Source: Bombella saccharophila
Lineage (GTDB): Bacteria; Pseudomonadota; Alphaproteobacteria; Acetobacterales; Acetobacteraceae
Assembly: GCF_026385475.1 (NCBI RefSeq)
Contig: NZ_JANIDW010000001.1
Coordinates: 849,541-913,540 of the forward strand
DNA: 64,000 nt
Direction: 5' to 3'
A program made the translations under genes and the position numbers. The notes below the pieces were generated by a model, which was not told where the DNA came from, made no database searches, and saw nothing but the letters and a program-made list of their open reading frames with translations. Positions within the stretch are counted from its first letter, which is position 1. Each line of letters opens with the position of its first letter. Shown here in pieces: positions 18,294 to 29,499 of the stretch.

Positions 18294-19397
18294 CTATATC
18301 GCGGTAAACTGCCGCCATGTATGATCATCATCAGAGAGCGTGCCGAATGTCTGGCCAATGAGGTAATCAGCCACGGCACGTTCATTAAAGAGTTGATGAT
18401 AACGCTGCCACCCCGCCCGAGCGACATCTTGGCGGCTTTTGGGATGTTGATGGAAGAAACAGATAGCCTCACTAAGCTCATCTATTGTACTAAAAAACCC
18501 CATCTCTCGCTCAGAAAAAAGGCAATCATAGCCTGTTTGTCGCTCCATAAATACAAGCTGTCCATTACCGACCATCTGTGCAAGACGATCTGAACTATAA
18601 AGATGATAATCCGCCCGGCGGCTAATATTAAGGCCCATCGCGCTCTGCTCTAGTAACGCAGCGTAAGCAGGCCCGCTCACATAAGGCTGCCCGCGTACCC
18701 CTGCATACGCATAGCGCATAGTGGGCGGCAATGTCCCCTCTAACATCTGACAAAACTGGTTCATCTCCCAGCTCTGCCCACAAATGAGCCGCTCGCGCGC
18801 TGGATTACCGCAAGAGTAAAAAAGGTCCGCTTCTATATTTTGACGCGCAAAAGCCTGACCACGCTCTACACTCGCATCTACTGGATTAGGCAGAAAATAA
18901 ACACGCCCGCCTTCTCCTATAATCTCACGCACAATCGGCCCCGCCGTGGAGATGAAACTAGCATCCACCACCTGATGCCGGGCAGCAAAATCCCGCACAT
19001 TATCAGGGACAAATAACGCATCAATATTCCATTGTACGATGAGCATTCCTGGCTGCTGGCGGCGTATCTCCGCAATGACAGCAGGGGGAATCATATAGCC
19101 ATGACCTAATAAAAGAAGGTCCGGCGCACTTAGCGCGAGGAATTCCTTCAACGCACGCCATAAATACCGCCGCCCTAATTTGCGGCTGCCAAACCATCCC
19201 CCCGCACGCGCAACATCGCGGTAGGAGAGATCAATAACGTGATGCCCGTTGCGGACTAACCCGTGAGAAAGCTTACCCCCCACACTAAACTGGCTAGGGG
19301 CGTTTCTCTTCAAACTAAAAAAGAAATCCCCGACATGGACAATCTTCAACGGACGCGCCGTAACCCATCCGCCTCCCCCATGTCGGGCATTGTGCAC
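18294..19397 (-). CDS. CgeB-like glycosyltransferase (GT-B)
   Basis: 367 residues from the GTG at 19397. This start is four bases past the first base of the previous stop (TAG at 19401-19399, one base gap) and has GGAAGG at good spacing; the upstream ATG at 19448 lies inside the previous gene. The fold is GT-B of the CgeB/DUF3880 type: LKIVHVGDFFFS, LLLLGHGYMIP, IVQWNIDALFVPDN, then C-terminal YAALLEQSAMGLNISRR, YSSDRLAQMVGNGQLVFME and ELSEAICFFHQHP. It probably glycosylates a surface glycan or protein. It is coupled to the coiled-coil gene upstream. Confidence 0.82.
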   Translation of the reverse strand: MHNARHGGGGWVTARPLKIVHVGDFFFSLKRNAPSQFSVGGKLSHGLVRNGHHVIDLSYRDVARAGGWFGSRKLGRRYLWRALKEFLALSAPDLLLLGHGYMIPPAVIAEIRRQQPGMLIVQWNIDALFVPDNVRDFAARHQVVDASFISTAGPIVREIIGEGGRVYFLPNPVDASVERGQAFARQNIEADLFYSCGNPARERLICGQSWEMNQFCQMLEGTLPPTMRYAYAGVRGQPYVSGPAYAALLEQSAMGLNISRRADYHLYSSDRLAQMVGNGQLVFMERQTGYDCLFSEREMGFFSTIDELSEAICFFHQHPKSRQDVARAGWQRYHQLFNERAVADYLIGQTFGTLSDDDHTWRQFTAI

Positions 19398-19398
19398 T

Positions 19399-19998
19399 CT
19401 AATCCTTCCACCACTGTACTGGTTTTTGGTTGGATTCATCCGCCTCAACAGACGCCGCTTTCACCTTTGTAGCCGAAGCAGACTTTTTACGCTGTTGCCC
19501 ACGCAACTGGTGCAACTCCGACCTAAGGCACAAAATCTCTTCATCACGCTGTTGTATCAGCTTCTTGCCTTCATCAACCTGCAAACGCAAATGCGTTATT
19601 TGCGTTGTCGCCGTACGGACACGATCCCCCAGAATAGCTAACTCGGCCTCTGCATCGTGCGATCGGCGTCTCTCCCGCTGCAAGCTCTGCTTTAACCGCT
19701 CTTGCTCCTGCCCCACCTCGATTGTCGCAGCAATACGGTTTACGTTCCGCTTCTGCCCTGGGCGTGCGAGGGTCTGATGTTCCACAACCACTGTATCGTC
19801 CCCTGCAAAACGGCGACGACGCGTTGTTGTCTGCTGGTTTACCCGCCCCCTAAAGGGAACACGCCCTGACGCACCACTATTTTGCTGCCGATTACCAACC
19901 ATTCTCGGTTGAGACGGTGACACAGTGTCATTACCCATCCCCATTCTCTCCAACGCTTCACGGAGAGAATGCTCGGTTAGATACGATTCATCCTGCAT
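19399..19998 (-). CDS. Hypothetical coiled-coil protein
   Basis: 199 residues from the ATG at 19998; an in-frame TTG lies 18 bases upstream. The N-terminal 80 residues are polar and low-complexity (QQNSGASGRVPFRGRVNQQ, RRRRF), the middle and C-terminal part is a continuous coiled coil from about residue 90 to 165 (EQERLKQSLQRERRRSHDAE, LQVDEGKKLIQQRDEEI), and the tail is charged. No enzyme motif or signal peptide. Its stop abuts the start of the CgeB-like glycosyltransferase, so it may act as a scaffold or length-control partner for it; this is inferred from position only. Confidence 0.72.
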   Translation of the reverse strand: MQDESYLTEHSLREALERMGMGNDTVSPSQPRMVGNRQQNSGASGRVPFRGRVNQQTTTRRRRFAGDDTVVVEHQTLARPGQKRNVNRIAATIEVGQEQERLKQSLQRERRRSHDAEAELAILGDRVRTATTQITHLRLQVDEGKKLIQQRDEEILCLRSELHQLRGQQRKKSASATKVKAASVEADESNQKPVQWWKD

Positions 19999-20219
19999 TG
20001 TCTGTAATTTCAACAATCTTCAATAAAGTTATACGATTCAAGCCACTATCACTCCCTCTATTCTCCATAATATCTACCTCCTAAAAGATATGACTTATAG
20101 ATTAGAGGGAATAATAGGTCTCTATTCCCAACGACTACTTGCCTCTGCCACATTACAATGAAAATGTCAAAAATAAGATAACATTTTGACAGGTCGCCGA
20201 TTAGCCGTTTCTAGAAATT

Positions 20220-20768
20220 TTAACGATGAATTAACCCATTACCTTGCACTTGGCATTGCTCTAATAAGGTTACTAGCGCACCGGCAAGGCTTTTCATCTC
20301 CGCTGTGCTTCCATTTTTCTGCACAGCCTTTAATTCCGCCCGTTCTTTTGCTGTGGAGGAATGTATTAAATTGTATAGAAAATTTCTATCAAAGGGACGA
20401 CCATACAGCTTCCCTAAGCGTGTTAGGCGGTTCTTATCCTGTGCTGATTGAGCATCTGACAAAGCAAGATTAAAATTTGTTGCCAGTTTTTGCGCTGCCA
20501 CATGCGTTTTATCGTAATCCTGCACCATTTGGCGAGCAAAACCCTTCACTAACTCATCACTACTATGGGTATCAGCCAAACTCGCCATAGCCTTCATGTA
20601 AACAGCTCGAGACTCAATTTTCTGCAACATTGCCACATCACTTACAGACAGTTTAGGCGGCGTTACTGGCCCCTTAGGTAGAGGCGGAACCCGCGGTGCT
20701 GAAGGCGGGAATAATGCACACCCCCCCATAGCCAAAAATGCAATACATAATATGGAATGACGTTTCAT
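20220..20768 (-). CDS. DUF4142-type lipoprotein
   Basis: 182 residues. N-terminal signal with lipobox MGGC at about residue 17, then a proline-rich linker (PPSAPRVPPLPKGPVTPP) and a helical DUF4142-like domain (VAMLQKIESRAVYMKAMASL, ELVKGFARQMVQDYDKTHV, DRNFLYNLIHSSTAK). The domain is a ferritin-like helical bundle of unknown function in periplasmic and outer-membrane proteins. Located between two short intergenic regions, with no obvious operon partner. Confidence 0.85.
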   Translation of the reverse strand: MKRHSILCIAFLAMGGCALFPPSAPRVPPLPKGPVTPPKLSVSDVAMLQKIESRAVYMKAMASLADTHSSDELVKGFARQMVQDYDKTHVAAQKLATNFNLALSDAQSAQDKNRLTRLGKLYGRPFDRNFLYNLIHSSTAKERAELKAVQKNGSTAEMKSLAGALVTLLEQCQVQGNGLIHR

Positions 20769-20843
20769 AATTTTCTCTTCTCATCCTCCCAAACACATGG
20801 AACACTCAACAACAGTCGTTAATTACGTCAGGTTATAACCAAT

Positions 20844-21263
20844 ATGCAGCAACATAACAGGACAATTCCTACCTATATCCATAGGATTTTACGTTATCTT
20901 TTCGCTTTCGGAGCCTTCTATGCCAGCCTCGCCGTTGCTAGCCAAGCCCTAGCCACCCATCTGCCCGACGCCGCTTTTCTATCTCCACAAGGCAGAGATA
21001 TGCTCCATAGAGCTGCCGACATTGCTTTATGGCACGGAATCGCCCTCTGTGCCCTAAGCTTAGGAGCCTCCCAACTGCATCCGCTACGTCTTACATGCGG
21101 CTGCATAGGTCTGGCCCTCGGCACCACCCTCTTTAGTATCCCTGTTGCACTTCATGGAGTTGGGGTCTTATTCCCTGCACGACTAGCCCCCTTAGGGGGA
21201 ACAATGCTCATCCTGTCGTGGTTATGTGTAGCGTCCTCTGCTCTACAACAGAGGAGCGCTTAA
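20844..21263 (+). CDS. DUF423-family inner-membrane protein
   Basis: 139 residues, four predicted transmembrane helices. The family pattern is present: LFAFGAFYASLAVASQALATH at the N-terminus, ALWHGIALCALSLGASQL, then CIGLALGTTLFSIPVALHGV and the C-terminal LAPLGGTMLILSW. DUF423 proteins (YgdD-like) are widespread small membrane proteins without a known activity. Its stop overlaps the stop of the convergent gene by four bases. Confidence 0.83.
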   Translation: MQQHNRTIPTYIHRILRYLFAFGAFYASLAVASQALATHLPDAAFLSPQGRDMLHRAADIALWHGIALCALSLGASQLHPLRLTCGCIGLALGTTLFSIPVALHGVGVLFPARLAPLGGTMLILSWLCVASSALQQRSA

Positions 21264-21589
21264 CGCCCGCGTATTTTTTGCAACAGCCATAATCCTGACA
21301 GCTGGATTAACAGGGCAAGCACAAAAGCCCCTAACACAATACCCAGCAGGATGAGTTGCTCCCGCCCCAAAGCTGTTTCTATATGCAGCAGCGTATAAAG
21401 TTGCTGCCACCACGCTGTCCCCGCGACATATTGCACAGCATGAAACACAGGAGAGCAGAATCGCACAAGCAGGAGGAAACCAAACGTTAGCCCCAACAAC
21501 ACGACCATACGACCAAGCGTAGAGGCAACCGATACCTCTTTACGCGACGTTTTATAAAAAATTGGCCGTTTCCGTCTCACCTCAAACAC
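21260..21589 (-). CDS. Hypothetical membrane protein
   Basis: 109 residues with two clear transmembrane segments (GRMVVLLGLTFGFLLLVRF and LILLGIVLGAFVLALLIQL) separated by a loop of about 40 residues; the N-terminus is basic and faces the cytoplasm by the positive-inside rule. I do not recognise a family. It is convergent with the DUF423 gene and overlaps it by four bases. No neighbour hints at a function. Confidence 0.65.
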   Translation of the reverse strand: MFEVRRKRPIFYKTSRKEVSVASTLGRMVVLLGLTFGFLLLVRFCSPVFHAVQYVAGTAWWQQLYTLLHIETALGREQLILLGIVLGAFVLALLIQLSGLWLLQKIRGR

Positions 21590-21717
21590 CCATCCTGCTC
21601 ACAACGTAAAGATAGCCTAACAGGAAATCATAGTTGATCAAGGAATCCAGGCCGCGAAAGGCCATTTTCAGCATCGTATTGTTACAGTTTCTCTACCTTC
21701 CTCTCTTAGGAGTACGT

Positions 21718-22922
21718 CTAGCCCTTTATCCCCGCCACAAAATCCTTCAATCGCTCGCAGGCTTCGGCAAGCTCTGCATCGGCGGCCGCAAAGGAGAGCC
21801 GTAAATGTGGGCCATAACCAAAGGCAGAGCCGGGAACTGTAGCGATGTGCGCTTCCTCCAACAGAGCCTCAGCAAAGGCGACATCATCTTTTAACAAACG
21901 CCCCCCGGCTGAATGCATGCCCATCAAGGCAGATAAGCCGGGATAAGCATAAAATGCCCCTTGCGGCATAGCGCAGCTAAGCCCGGTAATCTGCTGTAAA
22001 GCCCCGACCACAACGCCACGCCGCCGCTCATAAGTTGCTCGCATCGCCTGCACCCCGGCCATATCTTCCCGCAAAGCCGCGGCGGCCCCGCCTTGTGCCA
22101 AGGTACAAATGCCAGATGTCGCATTGCCCTGTACTTTAATCATCGCCTTAATGAGCGGCACAGGACCACAAGCGAAGCCAACACGCCAGCCAGTCATCGC
22201 ATAAGCTTTGCTCATCCCATTGATGATGAGGACACGCTCTGCCAAATCCGGCGCGACATTGAGCAAAGAAAGATGCGCTTTACCATCAAAGGTGAGATGC
22301 TCGTAAATCTCGTCACTCATCACCATGACATGCGGGGCATCGCGCAACACGGCAGCAATCGCCTCCAAATCAGCGCGCTCTAGGATAGCCCCGGTCGGAT
22401 TATTGGGGAAGTTCAGCACAAGCCAACGCGTGCGTAGGGTAATTGCTGCGCGAATCGCTTCTGCTTGTGGGCGAAAGCCATCTTCCTCCCGGCAAGGGAC
22501 CTCCACTGGCACACCACCAAACATCCGCGCAATGAGGGGATAACTCACCCAATAAGGAGCGGGAACAACAACCTCATCCCCCTCATTTAAGGAGGCCATA
22601 AACGCATTAAAAATAGCTTGTTTGCCGCCATTACAGACCATCAACTGCTCTAGCGATACATCCAACCCATTATCCCGCTTAAACTTTGCCGCAATGGCCT
22701 CCAATAGCGGCTTCTGACCGGGAATTGGCGGATAGCCAGTATGCCCCGCGCGGACTTCTGCTACCGCACCTTCCAACGCGGCGTTAGGCGATGGGAAATC
22801 CGGCTCGCCCAAGGCTAAGGAAATCACCGGCTTACCCTGCGCTTTAAGCTCACGCGCACGCGCGGCCATAGCAATGGTTGCGGGTGTGGGTAATGTCGCT
22901 AAACGCTCGGCTGGTTTAAACA

Positions 22923-22923
<1 letters not shown>
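21718..22923 (-). CDS. Class I PLP aminotransferase (aspartate aminotransferase-like), copy 1
   Basis: 401 residues, fold type I. GEPDFPSP, NGGKQAIFNAFMASLNEGDEV, NFPNNPTGA, SDEIYEHLTFDG and [18 protein letters not shown] are all present; Lys in [10 protein letters not shown] forms the Schiff base and Arg near LRLSFA binds the alpha-carboxylate. The pattern is that of subgroup I-gamma aspartate aminotransferases (AatA-type). It starts at TAATG, overlapping the stop of its paralogue, so the pair is co-translated. Possible roles include aspartate, prephenate or branched-chain transamination; the adjacent leu genes make the last worth considering. Confidence 0.88.
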
Positions 22924-24137
<1,214 letters not shown>

Positions 24138-24174
24138 TTACATCTTTAACAGGGGCTTCTTAGGCCCCTTGCAC

Positions 24175-25284
24175 TTAAGCGCGGGCGCGCAATGCTTTAA
24201 GAACAGCCGCACCCATCTCCTCAGTCCCCACGGGGGTATCGCCCGCCGCCGCAATATCTGCCGTCCGTAACCCAGAGGCCAGAACATCAGACACGGCTTG
24301 CTCAATCAACGCAGCATCCTCACCACGCTCCAGCGAATAACGCAGTAACATCGCTAAGGAGAGGATTTGCGCAAGCGGGTTCGCAATGCCCTTGCCCGCA
24401 ATATCGGGTGCACTCCCATGGATGGGCTCATATAAAGCCGCGCGTTTATCACTCCCGACCGGTGTGCCTAATGTGGCAGAAGGCAACATGCCTAAAGAGC
24501 CCGTCAACATCGAGGCGAGGTCAGATAATAAATCCCCAAAGAGATTCCCCGTAACCATCACATCAAATTGCCGTGGGTCCCGCACGAGCTGCATCGCACA
24601 ATTATCAGCTAACATGTGGGTCAGCGTGACATCGCTATATTCACGTTTATGTAGGTCCGTCACAACCTCACGCCAGAGCAAGCCGCTCTCCATGACATTG
24701 CCCTTCTCTACCGAGCAAACACGACCACTCCGCAAACGAGCGAGGTCGAACGCTACACGAGCCACACGCTCAATCTCGGCTGTGGTGTAAACTTCGGTAT
24801 TAATCCCGCGCTTTGTGCCATCGGGGAGGCTCTCAATACCGCGCGGCTCGCCAAAATACACACCGCCGACCGTCTCACGCACAATCATCAAATCCAACCC
24901 ACGCACCACATCCGGCTTTAACGCAGATGCCGATAATAGCGGGTCGAACAATTTGGCAGGACGTAAGTTTGCGTAAAGATTCAAATCCTTACGCAAGCGC
25001 AGAATAGCCACCTCTGGCCGGCGGTCAAAGGGGACATCCTTCCATGCTGGGTCCCCTACCGAGCCAAATAAAACAGCATCGGCCGCTTTTGCTTTGGCAA
25101 TCACCTCATCGCGGATAGGTACATCATATTTAGCCAGAGACGCCCCACCGACAAGGTCCTCCGACAAGTCAACATTAAGCCCGCGCTCGGCCTTCAACCA
25201 ATCAATAATCTTGACCGCCTGAGCCATAATCTCTGGCCCGATGCCATCACCGGGCAGCAAAAGGATTTTATGTGAAGCACTCAT
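24175..25284 (-). CDS. leuB: 3-isopropylmalate dehydrogenase
   Basis: 369 residues. NAD-dependent oxidative decarboxylation of 3-isopropylmalate in leucine synthesis. N-terminal [20 protein letters not shown], substrate segment [29 protein letters not shown], catalytic region [15 protein letters not shown] and [20 protein letters not shown], and NAD site [18 protein letters not shown]. The start overlaps the end of leuD by four bases. Confidence 0.97.
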   Translation of the reverse strand: MSASHKILLLPGDGIGPEIMAQAVKIIDWLKAERGLNVDLSEDLVGGASLAKYDVPIRDEVIAKAKAADAVLFGSVGDPAWKDVPFDRRPEVAILRLRKDLNLYANLRPAKLFDPLLSASALKPDVVRGLDLMIVRETVGGVYFGEPRGIESLPDGTKRGINTEVYTTAEIERVARVAFDLARLRSGRVCSVEKGNVMESGLLWREVVTDLHKREYSDVTLTHMLADNCAMQLVRDPRQFDVMVTGNLFGDLLSDLASMLTGSLGMLPSATLGTPVGSDKRAALYEPIHGSAPDIAGKGIANPLAQILSLAMLLRYSLERGEDAALIEQAVSDVLASGLRTADIAAAGDTPVGTEEMGAAVLKALRARA

Positions 25285-25943
25285 GCTGTTTCTCCTTTTG
25301 CGCCAATGACGCTTTGCGGGCAGCTAGCTTGCTTCGTTGAAGGCACCCACGCGCGTGAAGGCCGGGCCTCAAAAGCGCGGATGGCCTCCTCATGAGTCTT
25401 CAGCGTTTGAGCCACATCATCCAGCCCTTCTAAAAGAACCTGACGGCGGAACGGGTCCATCTCAAACGTCACGACCTCACCATCAGGGCGATGAATCTCT
25501 TGCTTTTCCAAGTCAACGGTTAAGCGCGCATTTTCACCATGGCTCGCATCCTCCATCAGAGCGAGACATTGCTCACGCGGCAGGCGAATGGGCAAAATGC
25601 CATTCTTAAAGCAGTTATTATAGAAAATATCGGCAAAGCTGGGCGCGATAACGCAACGAATACCGAAATCCAACAACGCCCAAGGTGCATGCTCGCGCGA
25701 AGAGCCACAGCCCAGATTATCTAGCGTGATGAGAATACCAGCCTTACGATAGGCTGGTTTATTCAGCACGAAATCCGGGTTTTCCTTCCCCTGCGCATCA
25801 TAACGTTGCCCGGCGAAAAGATGCTTACCCAACCCCGTGCGATGAATGGTTTTAAGAAAACGAGCGGGGATGATTTGATCCGTATCCACATTCTCTTGTG
25901 GGAGAGCCGCTGCAACGCTGGTTAAACGTGTAAATTTTTCCAT
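25281..25943 (-). CDS. leuD: 3-isopropylmalate dehydratase small subunit
   Basis: 220 residues. Swivel subunit that completes the isopropylmalate isomerase with Leu[15 protein letters not shown], the [17 protein letters not shown] substrate loop, [19 protein letters not shown] and [13 protein letters not shown] are typical. Slightly longer than usual because of a C-terminal tail ([12 protein letters not shown]). Sits two bases after leuC and overlaps leuB. Confidence 0.97.
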   Translation of the reverse strand: MEKFTRLTSVAAALPQENVDTDQIIPARFLKTIHRTGLGKHLFAGQRYDAQGKENPDFVLNKPAYRKAGILITLDNLGCGSSREHAPWALLDFGIRCVIAPSFADIFYNNCFKNGILPIRLPREQCLALMEDASHGENARLTVDLEKQEIHRPDGEVVTFEMDPFRRQVLLEGLDDVAQTLKTHEEAIRAFEARPSRAWVPSTKQASCPQSVIGAKGETA

Positions 25944-25945
25944 GA

Positions 25946-27388
25946 TTAAGCGGCTCCTTCTGCCAATTCAGGCTTTAACAAATCACGCGCATCACAGAGC
26001 GTCCCTGTCACAGCCGCCGCAGCGGCCATGGTGGGAGAGCAAAGATGCGTCCGCCCATCCGGGCCTTGCCGTCCCTCAAAATTACGATTGGAAGTAGACG
26101 CAGAACGCTGCCCCGCACTGAGCTTATCGGGGTTCATACCCAAGCACATAGAGCAGCCCGCTTCGCGCCATTCAAACCCGGCTTCACGGAAGATTTTGTC
26201 CAACCCTTCTTGCTCCGCAGCATAGCGCACAAGGCCAGAGCCCGGCACGACCATCGCGTGCACACCCTCGGCCACCTTCCGCCCCTTAAGGACTGCCGCA
26301 GCGGCGCGAAGGTCCTCAATACGGCTATTCGTACAAGAGCCAATAAAGACGACATCCACCGGTGTGCCGGCAATTTTCTGCCCTGCTTCTAGCCCCATAT
26401 AGGCCAGCGTGCGGCGGATGCGCTCGGCCTTGGCTGGGTCGGCAAACTCCTCAGGGCGGGGCACGGTGCCTGTAATGGGCAGGACATCTTCCGGGCTTGT
26501 CCCCCATGTGACAGACGGCGTAATTGCCGCGGCATCCAACACCACTTCTTCATCAAAATGCGCGCCATCATCGGTGGCTAACGTCTTCCAATAAGCCACG
26601 GCTTGCTCGAAAGCCTCACCCTGCGGGGCAAAAGGACGACCCTTTACATACGCAAAGGTCGTTTCATCCGGTGCGACCATGCCTGCGCGCGCTCCGGCTT
26701 CGATAGACATATTACACAGCGTCATGCGCCCAGCCATATCCAGATTACGGATGGCAGAGCCTGCAAACTCAATCACATGGCCTGTCCCACCAGCTGTACC
26801 GATACGGCCAATGATGCTGAGCATGATGTCCTTTGCCGTCACGCCCGGTGCGACATCACCCTCAACCCGCACACGCATATTCTTGCTACGCTTCTGAAGC
26901 AGCGTCTGGGTTGCCAATACATGCTCGACTTCAGACGTACCAATACCAAAAGCCAAAGAGCCAAAAGCCCCATGGGTGGAGGTATGGCTATCCCCGCACA
27001 CAATCGTCATGCCGGGGAGGGAAACGCCTTGCTCTGGCCCAACCACATGCACAATGCCCTGCTGGCGGGACCGTAAAGGAAAATATGGAACGCCAAACTC
27101 TTTAACATTCGCCTCCAATGTTTCAATTTGAAGGCGGCTCTGCGGGTCTTCCACCGGTTGGGAGCGGTCAGAGGTCGGGACGTTATGGTCTGCCACAGCC
27201 ATTGTGGCATCAGGACGCCGTACTGGGCGGCCCGCAGCCCGCAAACTCTCAAAAGCCTGCGGGCTGGTCACCTCATGGAGGAGGTGCCGGTCGATGTAGA
27301 GAAGGCTTGTTCCGTCATCAAGGGTTTTCACCACATGATCATCCCAGATCTTATCGTATAAAGTTCTAGGGTTAGCCGGATGTTGCAT
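25946..27388 (-). CDS. leuC: 3-isopropylmalate dehydratase large subunit
   Basis: 480 residues. 4Fe-4S isomerase subunit of the aconitase family. [10 protein letters not shown] at the N-terminus, [13 protein letters not shown], and cluster cysteines in [13 protein letters not shown] and [25 protein letters not shown] closes the substrate site. AAAGGAG nine bases upstream sets the start. It follows rplS after 33 bases, so leucine synthesis may be partly co-expressed with the ribosomal gene run; I saw no leucine-rich leader peptide. Confidence 0.97.
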   Translation of the reverse strand: MQHPANPRTLYDKIWDDHVVKTLDDGTSLLYIDRHLLHEVTSPQAFESLRAAGRPVRRPDATMAVADHNVPTSDRSQPVEDPQSRLQIETLEANVKEFGVPYFPLRSRQQGIVHVVGPEQGVSLPGMTIVCGDSHTSTHGAFGSLAFGIGTSEVEHVLATQTLLQKRSKNMRVRVEGDVAPGVTAKDIMLSIIGRIGTAGGTGHVIEFAGSAIRNLDMAGRMTLCNMSIEAGARAGMVAPDETTFAYVKGRPFAPQGEAFEQAVAYWKTLATDDGAHFDEEVVLDAAAITPSVTWGTSPEDVLPITGTVPRPEEFADPAKAERIRRTLAYMGLEAGQKIAGTPVDVVFIGSCTNSRIEDLRAAAAVLKGRKVAEGVHAMVVPGSGLVRYAAEQEGLDKIFREAGFEWREAGCSMCLGMNPDKLSAGQRSASTSNRNFEGRQGPDGRTHLCSPTMAAAAAVTGTLCDARDLLKPELAEGAA

Positions 27389-27421
27389 TCTCTCTCATCT
27401 CCTTTAATGAGAGCTGAAAAA

Positions 27422-27805
27422 TCAGCCCTCCTTTTTCACATCGCGTGGACGCTCGGCAATACGAGCGGACTTACCAGAGCGACCACGAAGGTAATATAGC
27501 TTCGCGCGACGCACCTTACCACGGCGCACTACTGTAATATCAGCAATGGCGGGGGAGAAAAGAGGGAAAACACGCTCCACCCCCTCACCATTGGAGACTT
27601 TACGCACTGTAAAGCTGCTGCCAAGGCCACGGTTAGAGCGGGCAATCACGACCCCCTCAAACACCTGAACACGTTCGCGTGTGCCTTCCACAACGCGCAC
27701 ACCAACGCGCACTGTGTCCCCCGCGGCGAACTCTGGTACGCTACGGATAGCAGCGAGACGCTCCATTTCGCGCGCCTCATATTGCTGAATGATGTTCATA
27801 CTCAA
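27422..27805 (-). CDS. rplS: 50S ribosomal protein L19
   Basis: 127 residues. Sits at the 30S-50S interface. [51 protein letters not shown] and [19 protein letters not shown] are invariant L19 segments. Follows trmD closely in the same transcript. Confidence 0.98.
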   Translation of the reverse strand: MSMNIIQQYEAREMERLAAIRSVPEFAAGDTVRVGVRVVEGTRERVQVFEGVVIARSNRGLGSSFTVRKVSNGEGVERVFPLFSPAIADITVVRRGKVRRAKLYYLRGRSGKSARIAERPRDVKKEG

Positions 27806-27823
27806 ACTCCTGCAAAAACAAAC

Positions 27824-28528
27824 TCAATGGTGCTGAAAGCGTTCATACACAGCCCAGAGGTCTGGACGGCGCGTCCGCGTTACAGCAATGGATTTCTCAT
27901 CACGCCAACGGGCGATCTCCCCATGATTGCCAGATAGCAGAACCGGAGGAACCTCGCGCCCCTCCCAACATGCAGGCCGTGTATATTGGGGATATTCCAA
28001 CAATCCAGCAGAGAAGCTTTCTTCCTCCCCACTTAATGCGGACCCCATCACACCCGGCAGAAGCCTTACACAGCCATCCAAAAGGGCTAATGCTGGGATC
28101 TCCCCCCCTGAAAGGACAAAATCCCCCATGCAGACTTGCTCGACTGCATGTTTCTCCAGCACGCGCTCATCCACCCCTTCGAAGCGTCCACAAAGAATGA
28201 TAACCCCATCCCCCTGAACGTAACGTGCAATATCCTTCTGCTCTAGACGATGCCCACGCGGTGTTGGATAAATCACCGGGCGGTTATCGCCTACCTGCTT
28301 TACACTGGTTAGGGCGTCATCCAGCACATCAGGCCGCATAACCATCCCTGCTCCCCCGCCAAAAGGCGCGTCATCCAAAGCTTTATGCACCCCCCGCCCA
28401 AAGGGACGAAGGTCGTGCGTATGGCACGCCCATAAAGCTCGCTCTAACGCACGGCCTGCTAAAGAACAGCCTAGCGGGCCGGGGAACATCTCCGGGAAAA
28501 GGGTTAAGATATCAGCCTGCCATGTCAT
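27824..28528 (-). CDS. trmD: tRNA (guanine-N1)-methyltransferase
   Basis: 234 residues. SPOUT-class enzyme methylating G37 next to the anticodon, preventing +1 frameshifting. ILTLFPEMF at the N-terminus; the trefoil-knot AdoMet site is in [25 protein letters not shown] and [17 protein letters not shown]. The start overlaps rimM by four bases. Confidence 0.97.
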   Translation of the reverse strand: MTWQADILTLFPEMFPGPLGCSLAGRALERALWACHTHDLRPFGRGVHKALDDAPFGGGAGMVMRPDVLDDALTSVKQVGDNRPVIYPTPRGHRLEQKDIARYVQGDGVIILCGRFEGVDERVLEKHAVEQVCMGDFVLSGGEIPALALLDGCVRLLPGVMGSALSGEEESFSAGLLEYPQYTRPACWEGREVPPVLLSGNHGEIARWRDEKSIAVTRTRRPDLWAVYERFQHH

Positions 28529-29067
28529 GAGCGGACTTCTACCTCACCAGCTAAATCCCCTTCTACCTCCACAGCCTCCGGCGGAACGATCACAAGGCGT
28601 TTTGCCTTTATGTCTAGCTCCGGCACGCACGCCATGGTGAAAGGAATCAACTGCCCTGTTTCCAGCTCTAAGCTTGTACCTGCCCCATAATCATGGACAT
28701 TCACAACACGCCCAACTGCTTCCCCAGAGGTGAGAGAGGCCTCCATACCGATGAGATCAATATGGTAGAACTCATCCTCATCTGCCTCTGGCAATGCCTC
28801 ACGCGCCGCATAGAGCTTACGATTCACCAGCTTTTCTGCCGCTGTACGGTCCGGTAATGGCTGGCCATCCTGCCCTAGAATGGCCGCTATGCCCGGTGCC
28901 TTCCAGCGTATATGCCACATAGCCCCTGTCTCATCATGCAGAGGGCCAAGTGCCTCCACAGTTTCGGGATGCTCTGTAGCAGGATGCAGGCGCACAAGGC
29001 CCCTTACACCATGCGGGCGGCCAATTGTGGCCACCAAAACATCCTGATGTGACGAAGATTGTGACAA
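28525..29067 (-). CDS. rimM: Ribosome maturation factor RimM
   Basis: 180 residues. Binds the 30S head through S19 and assists 16S processing. [15 protein letters not shown] begins the RimM N-domain; [20 protein letters not shown] starts the PRC-barrel and [20 protein letters not shown] ends it, with the acidic tail [13 protein letters not shown]. Standard position between rpsP and trmD. Confidence 0.96.
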   Translation of the reverse strand: MSQSSSHQDVLVATIGRPHGVRGLVRLHPATEHPETVEALGPLHDETGAMWHIRWKAPGIAAILGQDGQPLPDRTAAEKLVNRKLYAAREALPEADEDEFYHIDLIGMEASLTSGEAVGRVVNVHDYGAGTSLELETGQLIPFTMACVPELDIKAKRLVIVPPEAVEVEGDLAGEVEVRS

Positions 29068-29089
29068 GAGGAAATCTCCCGCTTAGGCC

Positions 29090-29446
29090 TTACTCGGCCT
29101 CGGCTGCCTTAGCGGCCTCAGCAGCGGCAGCAGCACGCTCTTGGGCTTTCTTCTTCGGTGCAGATTTCTTCGGCTGCTCATGGAAGGTCGGCTTCGGAGC
29201 CAGCCCTGCATGACCGAGGAAACGTGCCACACGGTCGGTCGCTTGCGCGCCCTTCTCCAGCCAATGCTTAATGCGCTCGTCATTAAGACGGACACGCTCG
29301 GCATGGTCGGAAGGAAGCATCGGGTTATAAGCCCCGACCTTCTCTACAAAACGGCCATCACGCGGGCTGCGGCTGTCGGCAATCACAATATGATAATATG
29401 GACGCTTCTTCGCCCCTGCGCGGGATAGACGAATCTTCAGGCTCAT
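29090..29446 (-). CDS. rpsP: 30S ribosomal protein S16
   Basis: 118 residues. Conserved [27 protein letters not shown] start and [11 protein letters not shown]. Residues 85-118 are a Lys/Ala/Glu-rich extension after [13 protein letters not shown], common in alphaproteobacterial S16. Confidence 0.97.
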   Translation of the reverse strand: MSLKIRLSRAGAKKRPYYHIVIADSRSPRDGRFVEKVGAYNPMLPSDHAERVRLNDERIKHWLEKGAQATDRVARFLGHAGLAPKPTFHEQPKKSAPKKKAQERAAAAAEAAKAAEAE

Positions 29447-29499
29447 AATAACTCCTGCCTTATCAGAACATTACAAAAAACACACAGCCAAGCAGACAC

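Noticed and set aside
27389..27421. Leucine attenuator or leader peptide before leuC
   Set aside because: Only 33 bases separate rplS and leuC; no Leu-rich frame or alternative hairpins are seen.
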